In this document: in pieces, positions 25,572-36,633 of the stretch
Layout: each line of letters opens with the position of its first letter
How positions within the stretch are numbered: position 1 is the stretch's first letter
Origin: Rhodococcus sp. 4CII
GTDB taxonomy: Bacteria > Actinomycetota > Actinomycetes > Mycobacteriales > Mycobacteriaceae
Direction of reading: 5' to 3'
Assembly (NCBI RefSeq): GCF_014256275.1
Contig: NZ_JACCFE010000002.1
Location: 744,001 to 808,000, forward strand
Length of the DNA: 64,000 nt
The notes under the pieces: model-generated
What the model saw: only the letters and a program-made list of their open reading frames with translations
What the model was told of the DNA's origin: nothing
Databases searched by the model: none
Translations under genes and position numbers: made by a program

Positions 25572-26879
25572 ATGCGGCGGGTCCTACGTTCGTCAGTACT
25601 GGCGCTGGCGACGATCTCGGCTGTCGTCCTCAGCGGCTGCAGCAGCGGGACGCAGGTCGACGACATCTTCTCCGCAGGCGGGTGGCCCGGCATGCACGCC
25701 GACGCCCGCAACAGCGACACCAGCGCCGTCACCGGTTCCCGCGACATCTCCTTCGCATGGTCCCGTCCGCTCGGCGGTCCGGTGGCCAACTACGCGTCGG
25801 TGGCCGCCAGCGGCCAGATCTTCGTCACCGCCCGCACCGAGAAGGGCTGCAACCTCTTCTCCTTCCAGATGGACAGCGGCCGCAAGCGCTGGTGCCGTCA
25901 GCTCGCGCCCGGAGTGGTGGCGTCCACGCCGATCGTCGACGGCGCCGCCAACGTGTACGTGGGCGAGAACGGCGCCATCAACTCGTTCAACGAATACGGC
26001 CAGCTGCGGTGGCGCACACCGGTGGTCGGGACCCCGCTGTCCGCGCAGTTCACCGGCGACGGCAACCTCCTCTTCATCACCCAGCTCGGCCAGATCAATG
26101 TCGTGAACACGCAGAACGGCCAGAAGGTCGTGGCACCGTACGATCTCGTCCCGCCGCCGTCCGTCGCCGACGGCGCGAACGTCGACATCCTCCCCGACGA
26201 CAAGGGCCTCAGCGGCTGCTTCTTCGGCTCACCCGACTGCCCGGTGGCCAACATGCCCGCGATCGACCTCGAGTCCGGCAAGTTCTACTTCACGTTCTTC
26301 GCGCCCGGCGCACCCCAGGCGGAACTCGTCGCGATGAAGTACACCGGCGGCGACACCCCCGCGATCACCCAGGAATGGTCCAGCGACACCCTGCCGGGCG
26401 GCAGCGCGTCCAGCCCCGACCTGTCCGCCGACGGCTCCGTCGTCTACGCCAACGACAACTGGGGAACGATGTGGGCGATCGATTCTGCCACCGGTGATCC
26501 GAAGTGGAGTTACGACATCGGGTACGCCGCCGCAGGCAGCCCGTCGACGTCCGCGGACGGTCTGATCATTCCCGCGGGCGGTCCCGACGGCCACCTGCTG
26601 GCGCTGCAGGACAGGGGAGATCACGCCGAACTCGCCTGGGAGCGGAAGGATCTGATCCAGCTCGGCGTTCCTGCTCAGACGGCCGGGTCCACCGGATACG
26701 CGGTGGTTCACGACGGTGCGGACGGACTGGCGATGATGACGTTCGACACGGGAACCGGCGAAACCCTCGATCAGGACACCCTGCCCGGGGCGAAGGGGTT
26801 CACCGTCGGCACCTCGGTCGGACCGAAGGGCGAAGTCCTCACCCCGACGCTGCTGGGCGAGCTGTTCGTCCTCCGCTGA
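25572..26879 (+). CDS. PQQ-like beta-propeller lipoprotein (Rv3035-like)
   Basis: A 435-aa exported lipoprotein. The signal peptide ends in the lipobox LSGC (Cys about residue 23). The mature part is a beta-propeller with repeated PQQ-enzyme-like blades: GQIFVTARTEKGCNLFSF, ANVYVGENGAINSFN, GNLLFITQLGQINVVN, GSVVYANDNWGTMWAIDSATGDPKW. The ATG at 25572 has GAGGAG 5 nt upstream; the much longer frame beginning at 24342 runs over two other genes and is rejected. Whether it binds PQQ is unknown; it may be a structural BamB-like propeller. Confidence 0.88.
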   Translation: MRRVLRSSVLALATISAVVLSGCSSGTQVDDIFSAGGWPGMHADARNSDTSAVTGSRDISFAWSRPLGGPVANYASVAASGQIFVTARTEKGCNLFSFQMDSGRKRWCRQLAPGVVASTPIVDGAANVYVGENGAINSFNEYGQLRWRTPVVGTPLSAQFTGDGNLLFITQLGQINVVNTQNGQKVVAPYDLVPPPSVADGANVDILPDDKGLSGCFFGSPDCPVANMPAIDLESGKFYFTFFAPGAPQAELVAMKYTGGDTPAITQEWSSDTLPGGSASSPDLSADGSVVYANDNWGTMWAIDSATGDPKWSYDIGYAAAGSPSTSADGLIIPAGGPDGHLLALQDRGDHAELAWERKDLIQLGVPAQTAGSTGYAVVHDGADGLAMMTFDTGTGETLDQDTLPGAKGFTVGTSVGPKGEVLTPTLLGELFVLR

Positions 26880-26880
26880 G

Positions 26881-26922
26881 CCGTGAGTATTTGTCGACGT
26901 CCCGGTTGACAAGGACTCACGG
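26881..26922. terminator. Imperfect hairpin between convergent genes
   Basis: CCGTGAGT (26881-26888) pairs with ACTCACGG (26915-26922), with further partial pairing of TTGTC and GACAA inside. It starts 2 bp after one stop and overlaps the other. Confidence 0.6.
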
Positions 26923-28074
26923 GCGCGCAGCGCAAATGAAGGCGACACCGGCGCGGCCAATTCGGGTGATCACCACACTGAGGGAACGACTTCCGCGCAG
27001 CTTCAACTTGGGCCGCAGGACTGCGGGATCGACGTCGACGCCGCGCACGAGGATTTCGGCCACACCACAGTCGTGACGTACCAGCTCCTGCCGCAGCGAC
27101 TTCTCCGAATACTTCACCTGTTCGAGAATGCGGAAGCCCCGCACGCCGTCGGGAACCGAATCGCCGGTGAGATAGGCGATCCGGGGGTCCAGCTGCCACA
27201 ATCCGTGGCGGGCCGCGTAGTGCCGCACCAGGCCCGCACGCACGACCGCCCCGTCGGGATCGACGATCCACTCCCCCGGCGCACGTTCGGGGATGTCGTC
27301 GTTGTCGGAGTCCGTCACCGTCCACGCGCTGTCGTCGGAGCCGAGGACGGTCGCCCGCCGCGTTACACCGGCACCGGACAGTCCCGGCGACCACAGGCAT
27401 GCCTCGCGCACCCCGCCGTCGAGGGAGACCACCTCCACTTCGCCGTCCCAGCCGAGCCGGTCGAAATCGAGTCCGGGAGCACACTTCACGGCGAGGTCCC
27501 GTCCGCGGTACGTCTCGATGAGATCCGGCAGCGGCGGTTCCAGCGCGGCGGGATCGTGCGTGCGCCTGCCGCCCGACCGTCGCGCCGGGTCCGCGAGCAC
27601 GACGGTGCCGCGGGTGCACGGAACGAGCGCGTCCGCGCGCAGAACGGTCGCCCCGGGAACGTTGTGCTGCGCCATCAGGAGCCGCACCGGGTCGAGGTCG
27701 CTGCCGATCACCGTTGCGGCGGTCCCGACCACGGCGTCCAGTTCTGCCCCGATGGAACAGGTGACGTCGTGGACGTCCCGGTCTGTCAGCCGCATCGCCC
27801 GGTGCGCGGCGACCGCACAGGGGGTCGCCTGTTGCAGGGCATCGTCGGTGAAGAACCAGGTTTCGGTGCCGGGAAGTTTCGCGGCCGCTTTCCGCCGCAG
27901 CAGCACGGTCTCCACAAGCAATGCCACGTGTGAACCGAAACGCGTACGCGCCCAGCCGATGTCGGCCACTCGCGTAGACGTGGTCAGTGCGAGGGCGCCC
28001 ACTTCCGTGAGAGCTGCCGCCCCCTCCGGGCTCTGCAGGAACTCCACGTCCCCGGGAGTGAACGCATAGCCCAA
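26917..28074 (-). CDS. SAM-dependent methyltransferase with THUMP-like C-domain (Rv3037c-like)
   Basis: A 385-aa class I methyltransferase-like protein. The SAM region is DVTCSIGAELDAVVGTAATVIGSDLDPVRLLMAQ, and the motif VLADPARRSGGRR resembles DPPY-type catalytic loops of RNA/DNA methylases. The C-terminal THUMP-like part has GVAEILVRGVDVDPAVLRPKLKLRG. The fold favours an RNA substrate, although the M. tuberculosis ortholog Rv3037c has also been discussed with the methylglucose polysaccharide cluster. The start at 28074 lies 1 bp from the stop of the upstream methyltransferase. Confidence 0.82.
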   Translation of the reverse strand: MGYAFTPGDVEFLQSPEGAAALTEVGALALTTSTRVADIGWARTRFGSHVALLVETVLLRRKAAAKLPGTETWFFTDDALQQATPCAVAAHRAMRLTDRDVHDVTCSIGAELDAVVGTAATVIGSDLDPVRLLMAQHNVPGATVLRADALVPCTRGTVVLADPARRSGGRRTHDPAALEPPLPDLIETYRGRDLAVKCAPGLDFDRLGWDGEVEVVSLDGGVREACLWSPGLSGAGVTRRATVLGSDDSAWTVTDSDNDDIPERAPGEWIVDPDGAVVRAGLVRHYAARHGLWQLDPRIAYLTGDSVPDGVRGFRILEQVKYSEKSLRQELVRHDCGVAEILVRGVDVDPAVLRPKLKLRGSRSLSVVITRIGRAGVAFICAARP

Positions 28075-28075
28075 T

Positions 28076-29047
28076 TCAGTTGCCGGGCTTCACGCCGGTG
28101 ATCATGACGTTGTAGAAGAATCCGCGCGGCACCACGTGCCGGAGAACCTTCTCGTCGACCCAGCTGAGCGTCTTCCATCCGGTGAACGCGAAACGCCCCC
28201 AGCCCCAGCCCAGCTTCTCCGGGGGCACCGCGGCCTCGAACGTGCGCACGGGCCACCCGAGCAGCGCGGCGGCGAATTCCTCGGTGGCCGCGTGAACCTG
28301 CTCGGCGCCTGCCGACTTCGCGATCTTCTCCAGGTCGCTCGGATCGAATGTGTGGAGGTCGACGACGGCCTCGAGCGCGGCCGCGCGGGAGGACTCGTCC
28401 AGTTCGGCCTGCGGTCGACGCCAGTCGGCGAGGAACGGCAACTTGGTGACCCGGGTGGTGACCTCCCACGTCGCGCGACCCAGCCAGCGGGCGTAGAAGT
28501 TGCCGATCGTGGTCGGCTCACCGGCGAACACGAAACGACCGCCCGGCTTCAGGACACGCAGAACCTCGCGCAGCGACTGCTCGACGTCCGGGATGTGATG
28601 CAGGACCGCGTGTCCCACGACGAGATCGAACGTGTCGTCCGCGTAGGGGATGGTCTCGGCGTCGGCGACGCGGCCGTCGACGGACAATCCCAGCCCCTCC
28701 GCGTTGCGGAGCGCGACCTTCACCATGCCGGGCGAGAGGTCGGTGACCGAACCGGCCTTCGCGACCCCACCCTGCATCAGGTTGAGGAGGAAGAATCCGG
28801 TGCCGCAGCCCAGTTCGAGCGCCCGCTCGTAGGGCAGCAGCTGATCGCCCGCGACGGCGTCGAAGCGACCGCGTGCGTAGTCGATGCACCGCTCGTCGTA
28901 CGAGATCGACCACTTCTCGTCGTACGTCTCGGCTTCCCAGTCGTGGTAGAGCACCTGCGCGAGTTTGGTGTCCTTCAGCGCAGCCTCTACCTCTTCAGCG
29001 GTGGCGTGCGGATGAGGAGCGGGGTCGTCGTGGGCGCTAGCAGTCAT
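28076..29047 (-). CDS. SAM-dependent methyltransferase (Rv3038c-like)
   Basis: A 323-aa class I methyltransferase of the UbiE/Methyltransf_11 type. Motif I is ERALELGCGTGFFLLNLMQGG, then VTDLSPGMVKVALRNA, DTFDLVVGHAVLHHIPDVEQSL and VLKPGGRFVFAGEPTTIG. The C-terminal 130 residues are aromatic-rich and of unknown role. The ATG at 29047 is the best start; the longer frame extends over the echA end. It is nearly fused to the downstream methyltransferase gene (1-bp gap). The substrate is unknown; a KstR-like motif lies 27-40 bp upstream. Confidence 0.85.
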   Translation of the reverse strand: MTASAHDDPAPHPHATAEEVEAALKDTKLAQVLYHDWEAETYDEKWSISYDERCIDYARGRFDAVAGDQLLPYERALELGCGTGFFLLNLMQGGVAKAGSVTDLSPGMVKVALRNAEGLGLSVDGRVADAETIPYADDTFDLVVGHAVLHHIPDVEQSLREVLRVLKPGGRFVFAGEPTTIGNFYARWLGRATWEVTTRVTKLPFLADWRRPQAELDESSRAAALEAVVDLHTFDPSDLEKIAKSAGAEQVHAATEEFAAALLGWPVRTFEAAVPPEKLGWGWGRFAFTGWKTLSWVDEKVLRHVVPRGFFYNVMITGVKPGN

Positions 29048-29073
29048 GCGGCAAATCCTACTCGCTGGTAAGA

Positions 29074-29087
29074 GTGAACAGGTTCTA
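29074..29087. promoter_or_regulatory. Weak KstR-like palindrome
   Basis: The sequence at 29074-29087 matches 7 of 8 fixed positions of TNNAACNNGTTNNA (GTGAACAGGTTCTA). It lies in the 55-bp gap upstream of the methyltransferase gene. KstR controls sterol catabolism in rhodococci and mycobacteria. Chance occurrence is quite possible. Confidence 0.3.
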
Positions 29088-29102
29088 GTTTCGGGCTTCA
29101 GA

Positions 29103-29882
29103 CTACTCGCCCGTGAACTGAGCCTTACCTGGGCCGTTCTCGATGAACGATTCCATCCCGATCTTGCGGTCCCGGGTGGCGAACAGCGAGGTGAACAGTT
29201 GACGCTCCACCGCCAGGCCGGTCCCCAGATCCACATCCAGACCGTGGTCGACGGCAGCCTTCGCCGCCGCCAGGGCTCGGGGGGCGCCCTTCGTGAACTG
29301 CGATGCCCACCTGCGCGCCGCCTCGTACACGTCGTCCGGCGCCACGACCTCGTCGACCAGGCCTATCGCCAGCGCCTCCTCAGCGTCGACGAAACGCCCG
29401 GTGAACAGCAGATCCTTCGCCTTGGACGGTCCGATCAGCCGGGCGAGGCGCTGGGTTCCGCCGCCGCCGGGAATGATGCCGAGCAGGATCTCCGGCACAC
29501 CGAGTTTGGCGTTGTCGCCGGCGATGCGCCGGTCGGCCGACAACGCGACCTCCAGTCCGCCGCCGAGGGCGTACCCCGTGATGGCGGCCACGGTGGGCTT
29601 CGGGATCTCGGAGACCGCCGCGAGGTCGGACTGCAGGTCGCCGATCACGTCGGCCATCTGCCCGAATTCCATTTCGGACATTTCCTTGACGTCGGCGCCC
29701 GCGGCGAAGACCTTCTCGCCGCCGTAGACGACGACGGCCTTCACGTCGGAATTCACGGTCGCCTCCCGTGCCGCCGCCCGCAACTCCTGCTGGACCTGAC
29801 GGTTCAGGGCGTTCATCGGGGGGCGCGCGAGCCGGATCGTGCCGATGCCTTCGGATACCTCGAGAGTGACAAACTCAGCCAT
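29103..29882 (-). CDS. Enoyl-CoA hydratase/isomerase (EchA17-like)
   Basis: A 259-aa crotonase-fold protein that would hydrate 2-enoyl-CoA in beta-oxidation. The first oxyanion-hole segment is EKVFAAGADVKEMSEM and the second ALGGGLEVALSADRRIAG. The catalytic Glu region KLGVPEILLGIIPGGGGTQRLARLIG keeps both active-site positions. The C-terminal helix FIENGPGKAQF is complete. The M. tuberculosis gene at this locus is echA17. A 7-bp inverted repeat (29884-29890/29901-29907) overlaps the ribosome-binding region just upstream. Confidence 0.93.
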   Translation of the reverse strand: MAEFVTLEVSEGIGTIRLARPPMNALNRQVQQELRAAAREATVNSDVKAVVVYGGEKVFAAGADVKEMSEMEFGQMADVIGDLQSDLAAVSEIPKPTVAAITGYALGGGLEVALSADRRIAGDNAKLGVPEILLGIIPGGGGTQRLARLIGPSKAKDLLFTGRFVDAEEALAIGLVDEVVAPDDVYEAARRWASQFTKGAPRALAAAKAAVDHGLDVDLGTGLAVERQLFTSLFATRDRKIGMESFIENGPGKAQFTGE

Positions 29883-29939
29883 GAGGCAAAAGGCTACTTG
29901 TTTGCCTCCGACCCGGTTTCGCGGCCCGCCGCATCGCGA

Positions 29940-30782
29940 TCAGTCGCGGGACGCCCACGGATGCGGGCCGGCCTCGTAATAGCCGTCCTGCCCGGGGAAC
30001 TCGACGCGGAGCTGCTCCTCGTCCGTGATGAGCGTCGGCAGGATCACCGGGATCTCCGGCTCCGCGGCCAGGACCTCCGCGACCGAGCCGTACGCACTGA
30101 GCGCCGTGAGCTGGCTCCACGTCGGCGGCAGCAGAATGCTTCCGCCACCCTGCCAGTGCGCGAGCGCCGCGGCCGGACTCTGCCACTGCACATCCTCGGC
30201 TTCGGACGTCGCACCGTCCGCGATCTGGCCGTGCGGTGCGGCGGCGACGAAGAAGCGGGTGTCGTAGCGGCGGCCCTCGCCGACAGGGGTGATCCAGTTG
30301 GCCCAGGGACGCAGCAGGTCGGCCCTCAGGACCAGGTTCTCCCGTCTCAGGAAGTCGCTGAACGAGAGTTCGCGGGTCTCGAGCTGGGTGCGCGACTGCG
30401 CGTAGCGTGACGTGTCCGCGACGACCGTGTCCGCGCTCGGCCCGGCGAGGAGCACGCCGCATTCCTCGAACGTCTCGCGCACCGCCGCGCACACGAGCGC
30501 CTTCGCGCGCGCCGTATCGGTGGAAAACCGCTCGGCCCACCACTCGACAGGCGGACCCGCCCACTCGACCTCGGCTTCGGCGTCCGAGGGATCGACCCCA
30601 CCGCCGGGGAAGACGGTCATACCGCCGGCGAACGCCATCCCCTTCACCCGGCGGAGGAGGAAGACCTCGATACCGGGCGCCGCGGCATCTGCCGCGGCGT
30701 CACGGATCAGGATGACGGTGGACGCGTCCTTGGGCGCAACCTCGGTGTTGTCGCGGGGCGCCTGCTCTTGCTTCGAGACCAT
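29940..30782 (-). CDS. Nudix hydrolase (Rv3040c-like, RNA-pyrophosphohydrolase or CoA-type)
   Basis: A 280-aa Nudix protein. FAGGMTVFPGGGVDPSDAEAE starts the Nudix domain, and AVRETFEECGVLLAG carries the RExxEExG metal-binding core after a long insertion of about 45 residues, as in NUDT19/CoA-type Nudix enzymes. FFVAAAP and the C-terminal LPPTWSQLTALSAYGSVAEVLA support that subgroup. The substrate is not known. The ATG at 30782 is preferred over the longer frame. It is downstream of the ABC ATPase gene on the same strand. Confidence 0.88.
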   Translation of the reverse strand: MVSKQEQAPRDNTEVAPKDASTVILIRDAAADAAAPGIEVFLLRRVKGMAFAGGMTVFPGGGVDPSDAEAEVEWAGPPVEWWAERFSTDTARAKALVCAAVRETFEECGVLLAGPSADTVVADTSRYAQSRTQLETRELSFSDFLRRENLVLRADLLRPWANWITPVGEGRRYDTRFFVAAAPHGQIADGATSEAEDVQWQSPAAALAHWQGGGSILLPPTWSQLTALSAYGSVAEVLAAEPEIPVILPTLITDEEQLRVEFPGQDGYYEAGPHPWASRD

Positions 30783-30857
30783 GTCTCGGAACCTACGCCG
30801 CCGGGTGACGCGGGTCGCAGTCGGTCCCCCGCGCGGTCGCACCGACCAGTCCGGTGC

Positions 30858-31700
30858 TCAGCCCCGCCGGTGCGCGCCGGGGACGCGGGTCCGCCGCGCG
30901 AAGAACCGGCCGTCGACCTTGTCGAGGCTGATGGACTGGCTGAACGCCTCGCTGAGGTTCTCGGCCGTGATGACCTGATCGAGAAGACCCTGCGAGACCA
31001 CCTCCCCTTCTTTGAGGAGCATCGCGTGAGTGAATCCCGGCGGAATCTCCTCGACGTGGTGGGTGATGAGGACCGTCGCGGGGGCGTCGGGGTCGGCGGC
31101 GAGGTCGGTGAGGCGCGCCACGAGTTCCTCACGCCCACCGAGGTCGAGACCGGCCGCGGGTTCGTCGAGGAGCAGCAATTCCGGGTCGGTCATCAGCGCA
31201 CGGGCGATGAGAACACGCTTGCGCTCTCCCTCGGACAGGGTGCCGTAGGTGCGCTTGGCGAGGTGCTCGGCGCCGAGGCTCTCGAGCATCTCCACGGCAC
31301 GGTCGGTGTCCATGTCGTCGTAGCGCTCACGCCAGCGGCCGAGCACGGCGTACCCGGCGGAGACGACGAGATCGCTCACGACCTCGTCGGACGGCACCCG
31401 GTTGGCGAGCGCCGAGGAGGACAGTCCGATCCGCGGCCGGAGTTCGTTGATGTCGACGCGGCCCAGCCGCTCACCGAGGAGGTAGGCACTTCCGCTCGTG
31501 GGATGCAGTTCGGCGGCCGCGATGCGGAGCAACGACGTCTTCCCTGCCCCGTTCGGTCCGAGGACGACCCATCGTTCGTCGAGTTCCACCTTCCAGGTGA
31601 CCGGGCCCACCAGGGTGTTGCCCCCGCGGCGGAGGAGAACGTCGTCGAATTCGATGAGGAGATCGGGATCAGGTTCATGCACGGACCCATCTTCTCGCAC
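30858..31700 (-). CDS. ABC transporter ATP-binding protein (Rv3041c-like)
   Basis: A 280-aa stand-alone ABC ATPase. Walker A VVLGPNGAGKTSLLRI, Q-loop region, signature TLSEGERKRVLIARAL, Walker B LLLLDEPAAGLDLGG and the H-switch LITHHVEEIPPG are all intact. No permease gene is adjacent. The VEEIPPGFTHAMLLKEGEVV pattern and the orphan status fit the YlmA/ModF-like group, whose role may be in something other than transport. The start at 31700 (ATG) may give way to GTG at 31682. The gene is divergent from glgX with only 32 bp between starts. Confidence 0.9.
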   Translation of the reverse strand: MREDGSVHEPDPDLLIEFDDVLLRRGGNTLVGPVTWKVELDERWVVLGPNGAGKTSLLRIAAAELHPTSGSAYLLGERLGRVDINELRPRIGLSSSALANRVPSDEVVSDLVVSAGYAVLGRWRERYDDMDTDRAVEMLESLGAEHLAKRTYGTLSEGERKRVLIARALMTDPELLLLDEPAAGLDLGGREELVARLTDLAADPDAPATVLITHHVEEIPPGFTHAMLLKEGEVVSQGLLDQVITAENLSEAFSQSISLDKVDGRFFARRTRVPGAHRRG

Positions 31701-31732
31701 ATCTTCCGAGCATTCACGGCAGGATCAGTTGC

Positions 31733-33880
<2,148 letters not shown>

Positions 33881-34531
33881 AGGCCACCGAAGCGCATCAT
33901 CAGCTGGATGAGCGGACCGATGCCGAGCGCGTAGACGACGGTGCCCACCCCCACGGTGCCGCCGAGCAACCACCCGGTGGCCAGCACAGTCACCTCGATC
34001 GACGTGCGGATCACCCGGACCGACAGCCCGGTCCGCGCCACCAACCCGGTCATGAGACCGTCCCTCGGTCCAGGACCCATTCCCGCCCCGATGTACAGCA
34101 CCGTCGCGAGAGCGTTGAGGACGACACCGCCGAGCATCATCGCGACCCTCACGTACAGGGAATCCGCGGAGTCGAGCACCGCCAGCGACGTGTCCACCGA
34201 CACGGCGATGACCACCACGTTGGCGACCGTGCCGAATCCGGGTCTCTGACGGATCGGGATCCACAGCGCGAGGACCACGACGCCGGTCAGTGCGGTCACC
34301 GCACCGAAACTCAGCGGCGTGCGACCCGCCACGCCTTGATGGAACACGTCCCACGGGTCGAGGCCGAGTCCGGCTGTGATCATCATGGCCATCGAGAAGC
34401 CGTAAAGCCACAATCCGGCGAACAGTGCGATCAGGCGTCGAGCGAGCATGAACGTCAGTGTTCCGCGAAACCGTGCCGCACCCCATAGCCACGACGCGGA
34501 CACTGGACTGTCGACGCCTCGGTCACCAGGC

Positions 34532-35311
34532 TCAGGGAGAGGCGATCACGGTCATCGATCCGGGGGCCACCTCGGTGAATCCGGCGTCACGCACGGCGAT
34601 TGCCCTGCCCCGCACCACCTCGATGGTCAGTTCCTCCCACAGTCCGACGTCGGCATCCCGCACCGCGCACCGGTAGCCGGTAGCCGCCCACGCGCGTGCC
34701 TGCTCGGTGCTCATCGCGCCTGCGAGCAGCATCGATGCGTGACCGACCTGCGCCGCGGCCTTGCCCACCGTCATGTCCAGGGTGGAGTTGATCCACAGCA
34801 CCGGGATCCCGTCCGGGATCTCGCCGGGGTCGTCGTGGTCGAGATCGGTCCCGCCGATCTGCAACTTCTTGATACGCGGGTCGAGGGTGCCCACCGCGAC
34901 GGGCACGAGCGCGCGGGCCTGCGCACCGTCGACGTCGACGGTGATCCCGTCGACGTCCTGCGCCGCGTGCCACTGCGCCCCACGGGCCCGGCGGGACACC
35001 TTACGAATCCGCGACCCGATCCACGCGAGGTAGTCGTCCTGCCACGGTCCGGGCGCGCCCGTTTCGTCGGGGCCGACGCGCGGGTCGAGGCACAGCGCCA
35101 CCGCCGCGGTCGCGGCGGCCTCGAGCAGCGCAGTGCGCGGCGGCGGATCGGTCTTCGGAATGTGGAGCACGATCGGCATGGCGAGGACTTGCGCCGGGTC
35201 ATCCGGATCCGGCCGGCCGCCGTATCCGGCCGCGAGGACGGCGTGACGCGCCGCCCACAGGGCGTCGTCACCGGCCTCCCCGGCGACCGCGTCGCGGCAC
35301 GGTTCCGTCAC
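34532..35311 (-). CDS. Peptidyl-tRNA hydrolase 2-like protein with N-terminal extension
   Basis: A 259-aa protein. The C-terminal 110 residues have the Pth2 fold signature LWINSTLDMTVGKAAAQVGHASMLLAGAM (Lys, Gln and His-Ala-Ser of the family) and LWEELTIEVVRGRAIAVRDAGFTEVAPGSMTV. The N-terminal 145 residues are not part of Pth2 and contain several Trp. The GTG start at 35311 overlaps the serB2 stop by 4 nt. Classical Pth is presumably encoded elsewhere, so a role in ribosome rescue is possible but unproven. Confidence 0.8.
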   Translation of the reverse strand: MTEPCRDAVAGEAGDDALWAARHAVLAAGYGGRPDPDDPAQVLAMPIVLHIPKTDPPPRTALLEAAATAAVALCLDPRVGPDETGAPGPWQDDYLAWIGSRIRKVSRRARGAQWHAAQDVDGITVDVDGAQARALVPVAVGTLDPRIKKLQIGGTDLDHDDPGEIPDGIPVLWINSTLDMTVGKAAAQVGHASMLLAGAMSTEQARAWAATGYRCAVRDADVGLWEELTIEVVRGRAIAVRDAGFTEVAPGSMTVIASP

Positions 35312-36582
35312 GACAGCGGGACTCGTCGCACCACGCCGTCCACCGCGTCGGCGGCCTCGACCTCGTCGCGGGTGACCCCGAGGATGAACAGGACGGCATC
35401 GAGGAAGGGGTGCGACAGCGCCGTGTCCGCAACCTCCCGCAGGGCGGGTTTGGCGTTGAACGCGATCCCCAGACCGGCGGCGTTGAGCATGTCGATGTCG
35501 TTGGCGCCGTCGCCGACCGCCACCGTCTGCTCCATCGGGACGCCGACCTGTGCGGCGAACTTCCGCAGCGCGGTCGCCTTCGCGGCCCGGTCGACGATGT
35601 CGCCGATCACCCGGCCGGTGAGTTTGCCGTCCACGATCTCGAGCGTGTTGGCCTGCACGAAGTCAAGTTCCAATTCGTGGGCGAGGCCCTCGATGACCTG
35701 CCGGAACCCACCGGACACCACGCCGCAGTGGAAGCCGAGCCTGCGAAGCGTCCGGATGGTGGTGCGGGCGCCCGGTGTCAGTTCCAGATTCTCCGCGACG
35801 TCGTCGATGACCGAGGCGTCGAGGCCGGCGAGGGTCGCGACCCGCTGATGCAGGGATTCGGTGAAGTCGATCTCGCCGCGCATCGCGGATTCGGTGACGG
35901 CGCGCACCTCGTCCTCGACTCCCGCGCGAGCCGCGAGCATCTCGATGACCTCACCCTGTACGAGGGTCGAGTCGACGTCGAACACGATGAGCCGCTTGGC
36001 ACGACGGGCCAGTCCCCCGCGCTCGACCGCGATGTCGACGTTCTCGCGCACGGCCACTTCCGCCAGCACGGTGCGCAGGCTCTTGTCGGCCTCCGCCGTG
36101 GCGGGGGCGGACACCAGGAGTTCGAGGCCCGTCACCGGGTAGTCGGCGACGCCGCGGATCGAGTCGATGTTGACCCCGAGGGTCGCCATCTCCCGCGCCA
36201 CCGAACGCAGTGCGCGGGCCGACACCGGACTGCCGAGGACGACGACGGCGTGAGTGGACAGCGACTGCCTGCCGGGATCGGCACCGATCTCGACGTCCAC
36301 CGACATCCCGACGGTGGCCATCGCCTCTTCGAGTTCCTCCTGCAGCGCTTCCCCGTTCTCGGGGCAGGCCACCAGGACGCCGAGGGTCAGTCGCCCACGA
36401 ATCACCACCTGCTCCACGTCGAGAAGGCTCACGTCGTGGCGGGAGAGCGACCCGAAGAGCACCGAGGTGACGCCGGGTCGGTCGGGGCCCGTCACGGTCA
36501 CCAGGACAGTGGTGTCAGCTGCACCCACCGATGTACTCCGATCATGTTGCTCGCGCGGCTTGTCCGGCACCCATTGTGCCAA
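35308..36582 (-). CDS. serB: Phosphoserine phosphatase with N-terminal ACT domains
   Basis: A 424-aa phosphoserine phosphatase of the mycobacterial SerB2 type, the last step of serine synthesis. Two ACT domains cover about residues 24-105 and 110-190 (VTVTGPDRPGVTSVLFGSLSRHD; HAVVVLGSPVSARALRSVA). The HAD domain has DVDST with catalytic Asp202 and Asp204, SGGF, and GDGANDIDMLNAAGLGIAFNAKP. The ACT domains suggest feedback control by an amino acid. The upstream ctaD terminator separates it from ctaD; the downstream PTH2-like gene is coupled by GTGA. Confidence 0.95.
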   Translation of the reverse strand: MAQWVPDKPREQHDRSTSVGAADTTVLVTVTGPDRPGVTSVLFGSLSRHDVSLLDVEQVVIRGRLTLGVLVACPENGEALQEELEEAMATVGMSVDVEIGADPGRQSLSTHAVVVLGSPVSARALRSVAREMATLGVNIDSIRGVADYPVTGLELLVSAPATAEADKSLRTVLAEVAVRENVDIAVERGGLARRAKRLIVFDVDSTLVQGEVIEMLAARAGVEDEVRAVTESAMRGEIDFTESLHQRVATLAGLDASVIDDVAENLELTPGARTTIRTLRRLGFHCGVVSGGFRQVIEGLAHELELDFVQANTLEIVDGKLTGRVIGDIVDRAAKATALRKFAAQVGVPMEQTVAVGDGANDIDMLNAAGLGIAFNAKPALREVADTALSHPFLDAVLFILGVTRDEVEAADAVDGVVRRVPLS

Positions 36583-36584
36583 CT

Positions 36585-36619
36585 GAAAGGCCCCGCCCGT
36601 TGCTGGGGCGGGGCCTTTC
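36585..36619. terminator. Hairpin terminator of ctaD
   Basis: A perfect 14-bp stem (36585-36598 with 36606-36619, 7-nt loop) lies 15 bp beyond the ctaD stop on the minus strand and just before the serB start. Confidence 0.85.
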
Positions 36620-36633
36620 CGAAACGTGCTGTG

